DNA of 64,000 nucleotides from Erwinia billingiae Eb661 (lineage in GTDB: Bacteria; Pseudomonadota; Gammaproteobacteria; Enterobacterales; Enterobacteriaceae), in the NCBI RefSeq assembly GCF_000196615.1, contig NC_014306.1:4526001-4590000 (forward strand), written 5' to 3'. Positions 44,499 through 62,627 of this stretch are shown piece after piece (positions within the stretch are counted from its first letter, which is position 1; the number at the start of each line of letters is the position of its first letter). The notes under the pieces are model-generated. The model was not told where the DNA came from. It saw only the letters and a list, made by a program, of their open reading frames with translations, and searched no databases. The position numbers were made by a program, and so were the translations under genes.

Positions 44499-45594
44499 GG
44501 CTTGCCCTCCTCAATCGGACATAGCCGCCGGGTACAGCTGCGATCCATCCTGCTAACTCCAACTCAAGCAGCTTAGCTACGATGGTTGGCACAGGTTGGC
44601 CGGCACGTTCAGCGACGACGTCAACAGGTGTAACCTCATCTCCTACGTTAGCCAACACATCAGCAAATGGCAATGGAGTATTGCCCTGCTGATGTGAATA
44701 TATTGTTGAATTTGACGTATTGGACAACCATTTGAGGTCACTTTGCAGCTGTTCAAGGATGGAATGGGGATGTGCCGTTAATAACGCGCCCTGCTGAATC
44801 AACCAGTGAGTGCCTTCACTACCCGGATTGCCAATGGCGCCAGGCAAAGCATACACATCGCGATTTTGCTCTAAAGCCAGCTTCGCGGTCACCAATGAAC
44901 CGCTTTTTAATGTCGCCTCCACCACTAATACGCCCAGGCTCAAACCGCTGATGATACGATTACGCCGGGGAAAATTGTGCGCAACCGGCGAAGTGGATAA
45001 TGGGAATTCAGAGATCACCGCACCACCACTTGCGATAATCTCCTTTGCCAGAGAGATATGCTGTCGGGGATAAAGGTGGTTCAGGCCGCTGCCCAATACC
45101 GCGAGGGTTTTCCCTCCAACCTCCAGTGCCGCACGATGAGCAATCCCATCTATTCCCAATGCCAGCCCAGAGGAGATAGTGATACCACTCAACGCCAATG
45201 TCTGAGCGAAATAGCTACCCCAATTTCTGCCATAAGGTGAACATCTACGGCTCCCCACGATAGCAATTTGCGGCGTGAGTAAAATGTCAGGGTCACCCGC
45301 AATGAAAAGCAGCGGCGGATAACTGGCAATATTTTTCAAACGTTCAGGATAGTTAGAATTGTCGCATGTCAGAAGATGGTGCTGAGGTTGCTCCAGCCAA
45401 AGAAGGGTTTCCTCCACAATCGTTGGATCATAGTTGAGAAAAGCCTGCCGTTGTTCGTCATTTAAGCCGGCGCGGATGAGATCTTTCTCTGCCACACTGG
45501 CCGTTTGCCGCAAGCAATCCACAACCCTTAATCGTTGCTGGTTGCGTATACCTATAACGCCGGAAAGACGTAACCAAATCTCCGTTGGTGTCAT
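44470..45594 (-). CDS. dprA: DNA-processing protein DprA (Smf)
   Basis: 374 residues (E. coli 374). DprA binds single-stranded DNA and loads RecA in natural transformation; in enterobacteria it is kept though competence is rarely seen. N-terminal SAM-like domain, Rossmann-like core with [55 protein letters not shown] and [12 protein letters not shown], and a C-terminal winged-helix (DprA_WH) about 310-370. The ATG at 45594 gives the E. coli length. Divergent from def with a 127-bp gap. Confidence 0.96.
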   Translation of the reverse strand: MTPTEIWLRLSGVIGIRNQQRLRVVDCLRQTASVAEKDLIRAGLNDEQRQAFLNYDPTIVEETLLWLEQPQHHLLTCDNSNYPERLKNIASYPPLLFIAGDPDILLTPQIAIVGSRRCSPYGRNWGSYFAQTLALSGITISSGLALGIDGIAHRAALEVGGKTLAVLGSGLNHLYPRQHISLAKEIIASGGAVISEFPLSTSPVAHNFPRRNRIISGLSLGVLVVEATLKSGSLVTAKLALEQNRDVYALPGAIGNPGSEGTHWLIQQGALLTAHPHSILEQLQSDLKWLSNTSNSTIYSHQQGNTPLPFADVLANVGDEVTPVDVVAERAGQPVPTIVAKLLELELAGWIAAVPGGYVRLRRASHVRRTNVLI

Positions 45595-45721
45595 GATGCA
45601 TCCCTGTAAATACTGAAAAGTCCCTAAGGCTAACGTAGCGGGAATGCTGTCAATCACCGACCGAAATGTCTACAATAAGAAAGATAAATATCTAATCCCT
45701 TGAACACAGATCTGGAAAGTT

Positions 45722-46246
45722 ATGTCAGTTTTGCAGGTATTACATTTTCCTGACGAGCGCCTGCGCATCGTTGCGAAACCCGTTAAAGAAGTGAATGCCG
45801 ATATTCAGCGCATCGTCGATGATATGTTTGAAACGATGTATGCCGAAGAAGGTATCGGGTTGGCGGCCACTCAGGTCGATATCCATCAGCGCATTATCGT
45901 GATTGACGTTTCTGAAAATCGCGAAGAACGTCTTGTGCTTATTAACCCGGAAATGCTGGAAAAAAGCGGCGAAACGGGAATTGAAGAGGGTTGCCTCTCC
46001 ATTCCTGAACAGCGTGCGCTGGTTCCCCGCGCTGAAAAAGTCAAAATCCGCGCGCTGGATCGTGAAGGAAACAGCTATGAGCTGGAAGCAGATGGTTTAC
46101 TGGCTATCTGTATTCAACACGAAATGGATCATCTGGTCGGTAAACTGTTTATTGACTACCTGTCGCCGATGAAGCGCCAGCGTATCCGCCAGAAGCTGGA
46201 AAAACTTTATCGCCAGACTGCTCGCGATCAAAACGAGCCTGAATAA
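45722..46246 (+). CDS. def: Peptide deformylase
   Basis: 174 residues (E. coli 169). Removes the formyl group from nascent N-terminal methionine. All three active-site motifs are present: GIGLAATQ (44-51), EGCLS with metal-ligand Cys91, and QHEMDH with His133, Glu134 and His137 (iron in vivo). The C-terminal tail is a few residues longer than in E. coli. GGAAAG ribosome site just upstream. First gene of def-fmt-rsmB-trkA. Confidence 0.98.
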   Translation: MSVLQVLHFPDERLRIVAKPVKEVNADIQRIVDDMFETMYAEEGIGLAATQVDIHQRIIVIDVSENREERLVLINPEMLEKSGETGIEEGCLSIPEQRALVPRAEKVKIRALDREGNSYELEADGLLAICIQHEMDHLVGKLFIDYLSPMKRQRIRQKLEKLYRQTARDQNEPE

Positions 46247-46255
46247 GGGAAAAGC

Positions 46256-47200
46256 GTGTCTGAAGCCCTGAATATTATCTTTGCCGGCACTCCAGACTTT
46301 GCAGCGCGTCATTTAGACGCGCTGTTGTCTTCTGGGCATAACGTTGTTGGCGTTTTTACGCAGCCAGACCGTCCGGCAGGCCGTGGAAATAAACTCACCG
46401 CCAGCCCGGTTAAGCAGCTGGCCGAGCAACACAATCTCCCGGTGTTCCAACCAAAATCCCTCCGACCGGAGGAAAACCAGCAGCTGGTTGCCGATTTACG
46501 CGCTGATGTGATGGTGGTCGTCGCCTATGGCTTGATCCTGCCAGCGCCGGTGTTGGCGATGCCACGTCTGGGTTGTATCAACGTGCACGGGTCGCTGCTG
46601 CCGAAATGGCGTGGCGCTGCGCCAATCCAACGCTCACTGTGGGCGGGAGATAGCGAAACCGGCGTGACGATTATGCAAATGGACGTCGGGCTGGATACGG
46701 GCGATATGTTGTATAAGCTTGCTTGCCCAATCGGGCCTGAAGATACCAGCGCCACGCTTTACAGCAAGCTGGCTGAACTGGGCCCTGAAGGTATGTTGGT
46801 CACCTTATCGCAACTGGCTGACGGCACTGCGAAGCCTGAAGTACAGGATGAAGTGCAGGTCAGCTATGCTGAGAAGCTAAGCAAGGAAGAAGCTAAGCTG
46901 GACTGGAGCCTTTCGGCTACCCAGCTGGAACGCTGCATCCGTGCCTTCAACCCGTGGCCTGTTAGCTATTTCACTGTCGATGACCAGCCAGTAAAAGTCT
47001 GGAAAGCGACCGTATTGCCTCACTCAGATCAACACCCCGGCAAGATCGTTCAGGCCGATAAAAACGGCATTCAGGTTGCTACCGCTGACGGTGTCCTGAA
47101 CATTGAAGAACTGCAACCTGCCGGCAAAAAGCCGATGAAAGCGCAGGATCTGCTGAACTCCCGCCGAGAGTGGTTCACGCCGGGCAACATTCTTGCCTGA
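46256..47200 (+). CDS. fmt: Methionyl-tRNA formyltransferase
   Basis: 314 residues (E. coli 315), GTG start at 46256, 9 bp after def. Transfers a formyl group from 10-formyl-tetrahydrofolate to initiator Met-tRNA. N-terminal Rossmann domain with [13 protein letters not shown], the tRNA-contacting loop [17 protein letters not shown], and the catalytic segment [19 protein letters not shown]-terminal OB-like tRNA-binding domain from about residue 205. Confidence 0.98.
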   Translation: MSEALNIIFAGTPDFAARHLDALLSSGHNVVGVFTQPDRPAGRGNKLTASPVKQLAEQHNLPVFQPKSLRPEENQQLVADLRADVMVVVAYGLILPAPVLAMPRLGCINVHGSLLPKWRGAAPIQRSLWAGDSETGVTIMQMDVGLDTGDMLYKLACPIGPEDTSATLYSKLAELGPEGMLVTLSQLADGTAKPEVQDEVQVSYAEKLSKEEAKLDWSLSATQLERCIRAFNPWPVSYFTVDDQPVKVWKATVLPHSDQHPGKIVQADKNGIQVATADGVLNIEELQPAGKKPMKAQDLLNSRREWFTPGNILA

Positions 47201-47206
47201 TGCCTC

Positions 47207-47237
47207 GCCCGGTTTACAGCCGGGCTGATTTTGACTT
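47207..47237 (+). terminator. Hairpin between fmt and rsmB
   Basis: GCCCGG-TTTACAG-CCGGGC (47207-47225) followed by TGATTTTGAC. A weak terminator or processing element that could reduce read-through into rsmB. Confidence 0.45.
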
Positions 47238-47246
47238 GCGATCCCT

Positions 47247-48536
47247 ATGAAAAAAAATACCAATTTGCGCAGCATTGCTGCCCAGACTATCGAAAAAGTG
47301 GTCGAGCAAGGCCAGTCGCTCAGTAACGTGCTGCCTGCTGCGCAGAAATCCGTGGCTGAGAAAGACGCGGCGCTGCTGCAAGAGCTTTGCTATGGCGTGT
47401 TGCGTACCCTTCCTCAACTGGAATGGATTATTGGCCAGCTGATGGAACGCCCGATGACGGGCAAACAACGTACTATTCACTTCCTGGTGATGGTTGGCCT
47501 TTATCAGCTGATCTTCACCCGTATTCCCGCTCATGCCGCGTTGGCAGAAACGGTTGAAGGTGCAAGCTCCCTGAAACGACAGCAGTTTAAGGGATTGATT
47601 AACGGTGTATTGCGTCAATTCCAGCGTAAGCAGGACGAGTTGGTGCAGCAGATGAATGTAGGTGACCAGAAATACCTGCATTCGAAATGGCTGCTGGAAA
47701 GACTGAAGCGTGCGTGGCCGAATAACTGGGAAGCCATTGTTGAGGCCAATAATCAGCGGCCGCCAATGTGGCTGCGTGTTAATCGCCAACACCATAGCCG
47801 GGATGCCTGGCTGAAGCTGTTACAGGAAGCAGGCAAAGAAGCCGAGCCGCACCCACTGCATGCAGATGCTTTACGACTGGAGACGCCTTGCCCGGTGTCA
47901 CAGCTGCCGGGATTTGATCAGGGCTGGGTGACGGTTCAGGATGCTTCTGCACAAGGATGCGTGGCGCTGTTGGATCCGCAAAATGGCGAATCTATTCTCG
48001 ACCTTTGCGCCGCTCCGGGCGGCAAAACAACTCATATTCTTGAAGCAGCGCCACAGGCAACTGTGCTGGCGGTTGATATTGATGAGCAACGTCTGGCCAG
48101 GATTAACGAAAATCTGCTGCGTCTCAATATGACGGCAGAGGTAAAGGTCGGCGACGGTTGCCTTCCAGAAACATGGTGTGGCGACAAACAGTTTGACCGA
48201 ATTCTGTTAGATGCCCCTTGCTCGGCAACCGGTGTTATCCGCCGTCATCCTGATATTAAATGGCTACGCCGCGATCGTGACATCCCTGAGCTTGCTGCTT
48301 TGCAGCAGCAGATCCTGGATGCTATCTGGCCGCATCTGAAGCCTGGCGGTACATTGCTGTATGCAACCTGCTCCATCCTGCCGGAAGAGAATCATCTGCA
48401 GGTTGCCGCTTTCCTTGAACGCCATGAAGATGCCATGCTGTCTGATACAGGCGATGCCAACCATCCGGGTCTGCAGGTCTTCCCTGCTCCACAGGATGGC
48501 GACGGCTTCTTCTATGCAAAATTACTAAAACGATAA
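47247..48536 (+). CDS. rsmB: 16S rRNA m5C967 methyltransferase
   Basis: 429 residues (E. coli 429). N-terminal NusB-like RNA-binding domain (about 1-140), then a SAM-dependent methyltransferase with [16 protein letters not shown] (motif I), [18 protein letters not shown] (motif IV Cys) and [11 protein letters not shown] (motif VI catalytic Cys). Methylates C967 of 16S rRNA. Place in the def-fmt-rsmB-trkA unit as in E. coli. Confidence 0.97.
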   Translation: MKKNTNLRSIAAQTIEKVVEQGQSLSNVLPAAQKSVAEKDAALLQELCYGVLRTLPQLEWIIGQLMERPMTGKQRTIHFLVMVGLYQLIFTRIPAHAALAETVEGASSLKRQQFKGLINGVLRQFQRKQDELVQQMNVGDQKYLHSKWLLERLKRAWPNNWEAIVEANNQRPPMWLRVNRQHHSRDAWLKLLQEAGKEAEPHPLHADALRLETPCPVSQLPGFDQGWVTVQDASAQGCVALLDPQNGESILDLCAAPGGKTTHILEAAPQATVLAVDIDEQRLARINENLLRLNMTAEVKVGDGCLPETWCGDKQFDRILLDAPCSATGVIRRHPDIKWLRRDRDIPELAALQQQILDAIWPHLKPGGTLLYATCSILPEENHLQVAAFLERHEDAMLSDTGDANHPGLQVFPAPQDGDGFFYAKLLKR

Positions 48537-48598
48537 CTGCGCCGGCCGGTGACAAATTCCCGGCCAGGTTGACTCCCAACGAATCAGACTAAAGCAAA

Positions 48599-49975
48599 AT
48601 GAAAATAATCATTCTTGGCGCCGGTCAGGTCGGTGGCACACTCGCCGAAAACCTGGTTGGTGAAAACAACGACATTACCGTCGTAGATACTGATTCGAAT
48701 CGTCTGCGTCAGTTGCAGGATAAATTCGACCTGCGTGTCGTACAGGGGCACGGTTCACATCCTCGCGTATTACGTGAAGCGGGCGCCGAAGATGCCGATA
48801 TGCTGGTTGCGGTGACCAATTCGGATGAAACGAATATGATCGCCTGTCAGATCGCCTACTCGCTGTTTAACACCCCCAACCGTATTGCCCGTATTCGTGC
48901 TCCGGACTACATCAGGGATGCGGAAAAACTGTTTGTCCCGGAAGCGATCCCAATCGATCATTTGATTTCGCCAGAGCAGTTAGTGATCGATAACATCTAC
49001 CGGTTGATCGAGTACCCAGGGGCATTGCAGGTAGTGAATTTTGCAGAAAGCAAAGTGAGTCTCGCGGTTGTGAAGGCGTATTATGGCGGCCCGTTGGTCG
49101 GCAATGCGCTTGCCGTCATGCGCGAACATATGCCGCATATTGATACACGCGTAGCAGCTATCTTCCGTCAGGATCGTCCCATCCGTCCGCAAGGATCGAC
49201 GATTGTAGAAGCCGGTGATGAAGTCTTCTTTATTGCTGCCAGCCAAAATATCCGGGCGGTGATGAGCGAATACCAGCGTCTGGAAAAACCGTACAAGCGC
49301 ATTATGATCGTCGGCGGCGGTAATATTGGCTTTGGACTCGCCCAGCGGCTGGAAAAAGATTACAGCGTTAAACTGATCGAACGCGATCAGCAACGTGCAG
49401 CAGAGTTGGCAGAGCAGCTGCAAAACACCATCGTGTTTTATGGTGATGCTTCCGATCAAGAACTGCTTGAAGAAGAACACATCGATCAAATAGATCTGTT
49501 CATTGCCATCACCAATGATGACGAAGCCAACATTATGTCGGCTATGCTCGCCAAACGGATGGGCGCGAAAAAAGTAATGGTGCTCATCCAGCGTAAAGCC
49601 TATGTCGATCTGGTGCAGGGCAGCGTGATAGATATTGCCATCTCACCACAGCAGGCAACTATTTCCGCATTGCTGGGGCATGTCCGTAAGGCTGATATTG
49701 TCGGGGTTTCGTCATTACGCCGCGGTGTTGCAGAAGCCATTGAAGCCATCGCTCATGGTGATGAAACCACGTCGCGCGTCGTGGGCAGACTGATTAATGA
49801 TATCAAACTGCCTCCAGGCACCATCATCGGGGCCGTAGTGCGTGGTAATGATGTCATGATCGCCAATGATAATTTGCGTATTGAGCAAGGCGATCACGTC
49901 ATCATGTTCCTTACTGACAAGAAGTTTGTGCCCGATGTTGAACGCCTCTTCCAGCCGAGTCCGTTCTTCCTGTAG
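48599..49975 (+). CDS. trkA: Trk potassium uptake NAD-binding subunit TrkA
   Basis: 458 residues (E. coli 458). Peripheral cytoplasmic regulator of the TrkH/TrkG potassium channels. Two tandem RCK units, each with a Rossmann glycine motif ([16 protein letters not shown] near residue 3, [17 protein letters not shown] near 234) and a TrkA-C domain (about 140-220 and 370-453). No trkH or trkG in the window. A hairpin follows the stop. Confidence 0.98.
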   Translation: MKIIILGAGQVGGTLAENLVGENNDITVVDTDSNRLRQLQDKFDLRVVQGHGSHPRVLREAGAEDADMLVAVTNSDETNMIACQIAYSLFNTPNRIARIRAPDYIRDAEKLFVPEAIPIDHLISPEQLVIDNIYRLIEYPGALQVVNFAESKVSLAVVKAYYGGPLVGNALAVMREHMPHIDTRVAAIFRQDRPIRPQGSTIVEAGDEVFFIAASQNIRAVMSEYQRLEKPYKRIMIVGGGNIGFGLAQRLEKDYSVKLIERDQQRAAELAEQLQNTIVFYGDASDQELLEEEHIDQIDLFIAITNDDEANIMSAMLAKRMGAKKVMVLIQRKAYVDLVQGSVIDIAISPQQATISALLGHVRKADIVGVSSLRRGVAEAIEAIAHGDETTSRVVGRLINDIKLPPGTIIGAVVRGNDVMIANDNLRIEQGDHVIMFLTDKKFVPDVERLFQPSPFFL

Positions 49976-49981
49976 TTTCGC

Positions 49982-50012
49982 GCCGGCGGACTTTACTGCC
50001 GGCTGCTTTATT
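49982..50012 (+). terminator. Probable terminator of def-fmt-rsmB-trkA
   Basis: GCCGGC/GCCGGC self-complementary arms (49982-49987, 49998-50003) with a 10-nt loop, then TGCTTTATTC. T-run imperfect. Confidence 0.55.
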
Positions 50013-50101
50013 CCGGTGATAATTCATTTATTCACTCATCACCATGGAAAAAAACCAATCGTTTGTTAGACTTAACAATTGGCACAGGAAAGGAGATAAC
50101 A

Positions 50102-50512
50102 ATGAGTTTATTCAAAGAGTTTCGCGATTTTGCTATGCGCGGCAATGTTGTCGACCTGGCGGTCGGTGTCATTATCGGTGCAGCATTTGGTAAGATCGTT
50201 TCTTCTCTGGTGGCGAATATCATTATGCCACCGCTAGGGTTACTGATTGGTGGTGTTGATTTCAAATCGTTCAGCTGGATATTGAAGCCTGCAGAAGGCG
50301 AAACCCCAGCGGTTGTGATGCAATACGGTATTTTCCTTCAGACGGTATTTGATTTTGTGATCGTTGCCTTCGCAATCTTTATGGCGATCAAGGTAATGAA
50401 CAAGTTGTATCAGAAAAAAGAAGTGGAAAAACCAGCGGCGAAACCAAGTGCAGAAGAGACGCTGTTAACGGAAATTCGCGATCTGCTCAAGCAGCAGAAT
50501 GGCCAGCCATAA
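50102..50512 (+). CDS. mscL: Large-conductance mechanosensitive channel
   Basis: 136 residues (E. coli 136). Homopentameric tension-gated pore that opens in osmotic downshock. N-terminal amphipathic helix [17 protein letters not shown]1 [31 protein letters not shown] (about 15-45), periplasmic loop, TM2 (about 75-100), and a charged cytoplasmic helix. Start at 50102 with AGGAG upstream. Its 3' end overlaps the convergent arfA frame by 26 bp. Confidence 0.98.
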   Translation: MSLFKEFRDFAMRGNVVDLAVGVIIGAAFGKIVSSLVANIIMPPLGLLIGGVDFKSFSWILKPAEGETPAVVMQYGIFLQTVFDFVIVAFAIFMAIKVMNKLYQKKEVEKPAAKPSAEETLLTEIRDLLKQQNGQP

Positions 50513-50759
50513 TTCTGGCGTTGGCTGTAAAAAAACCGCTCCTGGCGGTTTTTTTTTGCCCTGAAAGCAGAAGGCCAGTGGTAAAGCTGTCTTTACCACT
50601 GGCCTCCCAGTTACCCTTCTTCGCGTGTTTGTCTTTACGCCGGAAGCTTCCTTTGCCTTTGTGATTCACTTCTATCCGAACTTTGAATAATGGATCGTGC
50701 AGTAACGCTTCAATCGCATTGTCGCGAATGACACCTTTCTTATGTTGATAACCTGACAT
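50487..50759 (-). CDS. arfA: Alternative ribosome-rescue factor A
   Basis: The open frame is 90 codons; residues 1-67 match E. coli ArfA (YhdL): [17 protein letters not shown], the basic stretch and GNWEASGK, then FTTGLLLSG. ArfA recruits RF2 to ribosomes stalled on non-stop mRNA when tmRNA is lacking. The shared terminator lies at about codons 68-77, so most transcripts should end before the stop codon, giving a non-stop message whose product is tagged by tmRNA and destroyed. The active protein is then the roughly 65-70-residue form; the last 15-20 codons, overlapping mscL, are probably rarely translated. Confidence 0.9.
   Translation of the reverse strand: MSGYQHKKGVIRDNAIEALLHDPLFKVRIEVNHKGKGSFRRKDKHAKKGNWEASGKDSFTTGLLLSGQKKTARSGFFTANARIMAGHSAA
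50529..50557. terminator. Bidirectional terminator shared by mscL and arfA
   Basis: An A-run, stem CCGC/GCGG (50536-50539, 50545-50548) extended by A-T pairs, and a run of nine T's. On the plus strand it ends mscL; on the minus strand the mirrored A-run becomes the T-run, and there it lies inside the arfA reading frame, before the stop codon. Confidence 0.85.
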
Positions 50760-50813
50760 GTGATTTTCCTTTAATGAATGACGGCATGAATATAGAACCC
50801 GTTGAATAAAAAA

Positions 50814-51233
50814 TCAATCTGCTGCTGCAATTTCCCCCTTCTCCAGCGCCTCGAGGATTGAACAGTAAACGCTGCTGTGTGAAGTCCCGCAGCAGGCATC
50901 ATTTAATCGCCGTAGTGAACGCTGCATATTCTGCAATTCGGCAATCATTCCTTCGACTTCCTGCAAGCGTGACTGGACGATGGTTTTAGATTCCTGGCAG
51001 GTATGATGCTCCGGATCAACGCGGATCGACAGTAGTTCCCGGATCGCTTCAAGACTAAAACCCAACTGTCTGCCATAACGAATAAACTTCAAACGCTGCA
51101 AATCCTTATCGCTATAAAGACGGAATCCGCCTTCAGTTCGGATTTCATGATCCATCATCTGCTGCTTTTCGTAGTAGCGGATGGTATCTGGCGTGACATC
51201 GGCCAGCTTAGCCAGTTGCCCAATTTTAAACAT
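50814..51233 (-). CDS. zntR: Zinc-responsive MerR-family regulator ZntR
   Basis: 139 residues (E. coli 141). MerR-type activator that twists the zntA promoter when zinc is bound. N-terminal winged helix (IGQLAKLADVTPDTIRYYEKQQMM), coiled-coil dimer helix, and the zinc ligands Cys79, Cys114, Cys115, His119 and Cys124, all present; the extra C-terminal Cys of E. coli is missing. ATG at 51233 shares its A with the yhdN stop (TGATG). zntA itself is not in the window. Confidence 0.95.
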   Translation of the reverse strand: MFKIGQLAKLADVTPDTIRYYEKQQMMDHEIRTEGGFRLYSDKDLQRLKFIRYGRQLGFSLEAIRELLSIRVDPEHHTCQESKTIVQSRLQEVEGMIAELQNMQRSLRRLNDACCGTSHSSVYCSILEALEKGEIAAAD

Positions 51234-51604
51234 CACTCTTCTCCTTTGAACCGCTTATGAACGTGATTACGGTAGTCACCGCGCAGGAACGTAGTGCTCA
51301 TACCCGCTTGTCTGAGTTTTAGTTCAAGTAAGACCAGACGCTTCGCATGCTGATCATAGCGATGGTCATCGGGCTCGAGCCCTGCAAGGAGTTGGTCAAG
51401 TTCGACCGCTTCACGACGCATTTCCAGCTCAGGTGGCAGATAGCCAGAATTTTTCATCAGACGATAGGCCGCGCGTAATTCAACTGGAACATGACTGTCA
51501 TCATCCAGCTCAAGCTTTTTACCGCTGCCAGGCAGATCGTCCAGCCCACCGTTCTTTTGTGCTTCAGAGATATGTTGCTCTACCAGTCGATCAATAAGCC
51601 ACAT
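51233..51604 (-). CDS. yhdN: DUF1992 protein YhdN
   Basis: 123 residues (E. coli YhdN 122). Contains the DnaJ-homologue DUF1992 pattern: LVEQHISEAQKNGGLDDLPGSGKKL followed by a helical, basic C-terminus. Molecular role unknown. Coupled to zntR by the overlapping TGATG. It is downstream of rplQ but separated by that gene's terminator. Confidence 0.93.
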   Translation of the reverse strand: MWLIDRLVEQHISEAQKNGGLDDLPGSGKKLELDDDSHVPVELRAAYRLMKNSGYLPPELEMRREAVELDQLLAGLEPDDHRYDQHAKRLVLLELKLRQAGMSTTFLRGDYRNHVHKRFKGEE

Positions 51605-51674
51605 ATTGGACTCGCTGAATGGAGAAGGAAGGGATAAGGATAACGCTTGAAAGGGCTGAGGGGAATTTTAGACA

Positions 51675-51704
51675 TAAAAAAACCGGGCAAGCCCGGTTTT
51701 TCCG
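51675..51704 (-). terminator. Terminator of the alpha ribosomal operon
   Basis: AACCGGGC-TT-GCCCGGTT (51681-51698) with the T-run on the minus-strand side; A/T tracts on both sides allow bidirectional use. Lies 19 bp after the rplQ stop. Confidence 0.9.
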
Positions 51705-51716
51705 TAGTGCAACAGA

Positions 51717-52127
<411 letters not shown>

Positions 52128-52143
52128 TTAACCTGTGATCGGT

Positions 52144-53133
52144 TTATTCATCAGCAATGCTAGCGGGTGGCCAGTTTTCCAGGCGCATGCCCAGAGACAG
52201 TCCACGCGAAGCCAGCACATCTTTAATCTCGGTAAGAGATTTTTTACCAAGGTTAGGCGTTTTAAGCAGCTCAACCTCGGTACGCTGTACCAGATCACCG
52301 ATGTAGTGGATAGCTTCTGCCTTAAGGCAGTTAGCAGAGCGGACAGTCAATTCCAGATCGTCAACAGGGCGCAGCAAGATTGGATCGAATTCTGGCTTCT
52401 CTTCTTTAACTTCCGGCTGACGTACATCACGTAAGTCAACGAATGCTTCAAGTTGTTCTGCCAGGATGGTTGCCGCACGGCGGATCGCTTCTTCAGGATC
52501 TATAGTGCCGTTGGTTTCCATTTCGATGACCAGCTTGTCCAGGTCAGTACGCTGTTCAACACGCGCTGCTTCAACATTGTAGGCTATACGCTCTACAGGG
52601 CTGTAACAGGCGTCTACCAACAGACGACCGATCGGGCGCTCATCTTCTTCCGAATGAATTCGGGCAGAAGCCGGCACATAACCACGACCACGCTGAATTT
52701 TGATACGCATGCTAATCGCAGCATTCTCATCGGTCAGGTGGCAAATCACGTGCTGCGGCTTGACGACTTCGACATCACCATCATGGGTGATATCGGCTGC
52801 AGTTACAGGGCCAATGCCAGATTTATTCAAGGTGAGAATAACTTCATCTTTCCCCTGAACTCTTACCGCCAGCCCTTTCAGGTTGAGCAGGATTTCCAGG
52901 ATATCTTCCTGTACGCCCTCTTTGGTGCTGTACTCATGTAGTACACCATCAATTTCAACCTCGGTCACCGCGCAACCCGGCATGGATGAAAGCAGAATAC
53001 GGCGCAGTGCGTTACCAAGAGTATGGCCAAAGCCACGCTCTAAAGGCTCAAGGGTCACCTTGGCGTGCGTCGAACTCACTTGCTCGATATCTACCAGGCG
53101 CGGTTTTAGAAACTCTGTCACAGAACCCTGCAT
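52144..53133 (-). CDS. rpoA: RNA polymerase alpha subunit
   Basis: 329 residues (E. coli 329). N-terminal domain (about 1-235) dimerises and assembles beta and beta-prime; a linker ([13 protein letters not shown]) joins it to the C-terminal domain (about 250-329), with the UP-element-binding residue Arg265 in [10 protein letters not shown] and the second HhH element [15 protein letters not shown]. Between rpsD and rplQ, as in E. coli. Confidence 0.99.
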
Positions 53134-53158
53134 TGTGTCCTCTCTTTGGTACTAAGCT

Positions 53159-53797
<639 letters not shown>

Positions 53798-53811
53798 CTA
53801 AAAAACGGGCG

Positions 53812-54204
<393 letters not shown>

Positions 54205-54217
54205 TCAATCACCCCGA

Positions 54218-54574
54218 TTATTTCTTGATCGGTTTACGCGGACCCTTGCGGGTACGTGCGTTGGTCTTAGTACGCTGACCGCGAACTGGAAGACCACGAC
54301 GATGACGTAAACCACGATAGCAGCCAAGGTCCATAAGACGCTTGATGCTCAGGGTGACTTCACGACGCAGATCGCCTTCAACAACAAACTTAGCTACTGC
54401 ATCACGCAGAATATCGATTTGTTCTTCAGACAGCTCACTGATCTTAACATTTTCAGCGATTCCCGTAGTTGCACAGATAGACTGTGAACGGGTCTTACCG
54501 ATGCCGAAGATTGCAGTTAATGCAATCACGGTATGTTTATGATCAGGAATGTTAATGCCTGCTATACGGGCCAC
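54218..54574 (-). CDS. rpsM: 30S ribosomal protein S13
   Basis: 118 residues (E. coli 118). Head protein contacting P-site tRNA with its basic C-terminus ([18 protein letters not shown]). Start [16 protein letters not shown]. First gene of the alpha operon; its translation start is the S4 repression target. Confidence 0.99.
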   Translation of the reverse strand: MARIAGINIPDHKHTVIALTAIFGIGKTRSQSICATTGIAENVKISELSEEQIDILRDAVAKFVVEGDLRREVTLSIKRLMDLGCYRGLRHRRGLPVRGQRTKTNARTRKGPRKPIKK

Positions 54575-54673
54575 TATGCACTCCTATTTAATTACTTATG
54601 CGTCCCATGCCGAAAAGCCCGTTTTCAGGATACTCAAATGGAAACGCATAGACATACAAAAGATTGGCTGGCT
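54575..54673 (-). promoter_or_regulatory. Alpha operon leader, S4 repressor target
   Basis: The leader before rpsM is close to the E. coli alpha leader from the start of transcription to the GTG/ATG region, including the GGGCTTTTCGGCATGGGACG segment that forms the S4-binding pseudoknot in E. coli. Autogenous repression by S4 is inferred from that likeness. Confidence 0.75.
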
Positions 54674-54702
54674 AATCTAGCCAGCTCAACCCGACTTTGC
54701 AA
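54674..54702 (-). promoter_or_regulatory. Alpha operon promoter
   Basis: Minus strand TTGCAA (54702-54697), 17 bp, TAGATT (54679-54674), matching the E. coli P-alpha. It lies just after rpmJ, so the alpha operon is fed by both this promoter and read-through from spc. Confidence 0.82.
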
Positions 54703-54710
54703 GAAAAATA

Positions 54711-56191
<1,481 letters not shown>

Positions 56192-56198
56192 CTGCTAC

Positions 56199-56636
<438 letters not shown>

Positions 56637-56816
56637 TTACTCCTCCACTTTAACCATGTACGAAATCGCGTTGACCATACCGCGTACAGCTGGCGTGTCT
56701 TCACGCTCTACGGTGTGGTTAATACGACGCAGACCCAGGCCAAGCAGCGTTGCCTTGTGTTTTGGCAAACGACCGATCGAACTGCGGGTTTGAGTAATCT
56801 TAATAGTCTTAGCCAT
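56637..56816 (-). CDS. rpmD: 50S ribosomal protein L30
   Basis: 59 residues (E. coli 59), [31 protein letters not shown]. The ATG at 56816 is preferred to an upstream ATG two codons earlier by family length. Confidence 0.98.
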   Translation of the reverse strand: MAKTIKITQTRSSIGRLPKHKATLLGLGLRRINHTVEREDTPAVRGMVNAISYMVKVEE

Positions 56817-56821
56817 GGTCA

Positions 56822-57331
<510 letters not shown>

Positions 57332-57336
57332 CTACC

Positions 57337-57699
<363 letters not shown>

Positions 57700-58233
57700 T
57701 TACTTCTTCTTAGCCTCTTTGGTACGCACGACTTCGTCGGCGTAACGAACACCCTTGCCTTTATAAGGCTCAGGACGACGGTAGGCGCGGAGATCTGCTG
57801 CTACCTGGCCAATCAGCTGTTTATCAGCGCCTTTCAGCACGATCTCAGTCTGAGTTGGACATTCAGCAGTAATTCCGGCTGGCAGCGCGTGGTCAACAGG
57901 GTGAGAGAAGCCCAGGGCCAAGCTCACAGAGTTGCCTTTAACGGCTGCACGATAACCTACACCAACCAGCTGTAACTTCTTAGAGAAGCCTTCGGTAACA
58001 CCGATAACCATACCGTTCAACAATGCACGAGAAGTACCAGCCTGTGCCCAACCATCCGTGAAGCCTTCGCGCGGGGCGAAAGTCAGGGTGTTGTCAACAT
58101 GCTTAACTTCTACAGCAGAGTTCAAAGTACGAGTCAGCTCGCCGTTTTTACCTTTAATCGAAATTACCTGACCGTCGAGTTTTACCTCTACGCCTGCAGG
58201 AATCACGACAGGTGCTTTAGCAACACGAGACAT
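57700..58233 (-). CDS. rplF: 50S ribosomal protein L6
   Basis: 177 residues (E. coli 177). Two repeated L6 folds; C-terminal signature [24 protein letters not shown]. Near the factor-binding site of the 50S subunit. Confidence 0.99.
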   Translation of the reverse strand: MSRVAKAPVVIPAGVEVKLDGQVISIKGKNGELTRTLNSAVEVKHVDNTLTFAPREGFTDGWAQAGTSRALLNGMVIGVTEGFSKKLQLVGVGYRAAVKGNSVSLALGFSHPVDHALPAGITAECPTQTEIVLKGADKQLIGQVAADLRAYRRPEPYKGKGVRYADEVVRTKEAKKK

Positions 58234-58243
58234 AAATTCCTCC

Positions 58244-58642
<399 letters not shown>

Positions 58643-58666
58643 TTACTCCCGTGATTCAATTGGTAA

Positions 58667-58972
58667 TTACCAGCTAGCCTTTTTCAAGCCAGGTACTTCA
58701 CCGCGCATAGCGGCTTCACGAAGCTTGATACGGCTCAACCCGAACTTGCCCACATAACCATGTGGACGGCCAGTTTGGCGGCAGCGTTTACGCTGACGAG
58801 ACGGGCTGGAATCACGCGGCAGAGTTTGCAGCTTGAGAACAGCATTCCAACGATCTTCGTCGGATGAGTTCACACCTGAAATGATAGCTTTCAGTTCCTC
58901 GCGTTTAGCGCGGTACTTGTCAGCCAGTTTCACGCGAACGACTTCGCGTGCTTTCATCGATTGCTTAGCCAT
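58667..58972 (-). CDS. rpsN: 30S ribosomal protein S14
   Basis: 101 residues (E. coli 101), [20 protein letters not shown] to GLKKASW. The ATG at 58972 is chosen over an upstream open extension that would overlap rplE. It is the zinc-independent long form: [11 protein letters not shown] has lost the paired Cys of zinc-type S14. Confidence 0.98.
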   Translation of the reverse strand: MAKQSMKAREVVRVKLADKYRAKREELKAIISGVNSSDEDRWNAVLKLQTLPRDSSPSRQRKRCRQTGRPHGYVGKFGLSRIKLREAAMRGEVPGLKKASW

Positions 58973-58985
58973 CAGTAACCCTGCC

Positions 58986-60248
<1,263 letters not shown>

Positions 60249-60314
60249 CTAATGTCAACTACTACTTCGGGACCTGATTCAGGTCGATTGATAGCCCATA
60301 ATTGAGGGCGCAGC

Positions 60315-60343
60315 ATTATAACACTGCTTTTCGCATATGGGTA
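60315..60343 (-). promoter_or_regulatory. spc operon promoter
   Basis: Perfect -10 TATAAT on the minus strand (60320-60315) followed by GCTGCGCCCTC, a GC-rich discriminator; the -35 position (TACCCA, 60343-60338) is poor. Bases around it match the E. coli P-spc closely. Confidence 0.75.
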
Positions 60344-60344
60344 G

Positions 60345-60375
60345 AAAAAATAAACGGCTCAAAACGAGCCGTTTA
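60345..60375 (-). terminator. Terminator at the end of the S10 operon
   Basis: Perfect 10-bp stem TAAACGGCTC/GAGCCGTTTA (60351-60360, 60366-60375) with a T-run on the minus-strand side (60350-60345), 27 bp after the rpsQ stop and directly before the spc promoter. Confidence 0.88.
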
Positions 60376-60402
60376 TCTTATTTTTAACGAGGGCAGATTC
60401 TA

Positions 60403-62614
<2,212 letters not shown>

Positions 62615-62627
62615 TTATCCTCTAAAA

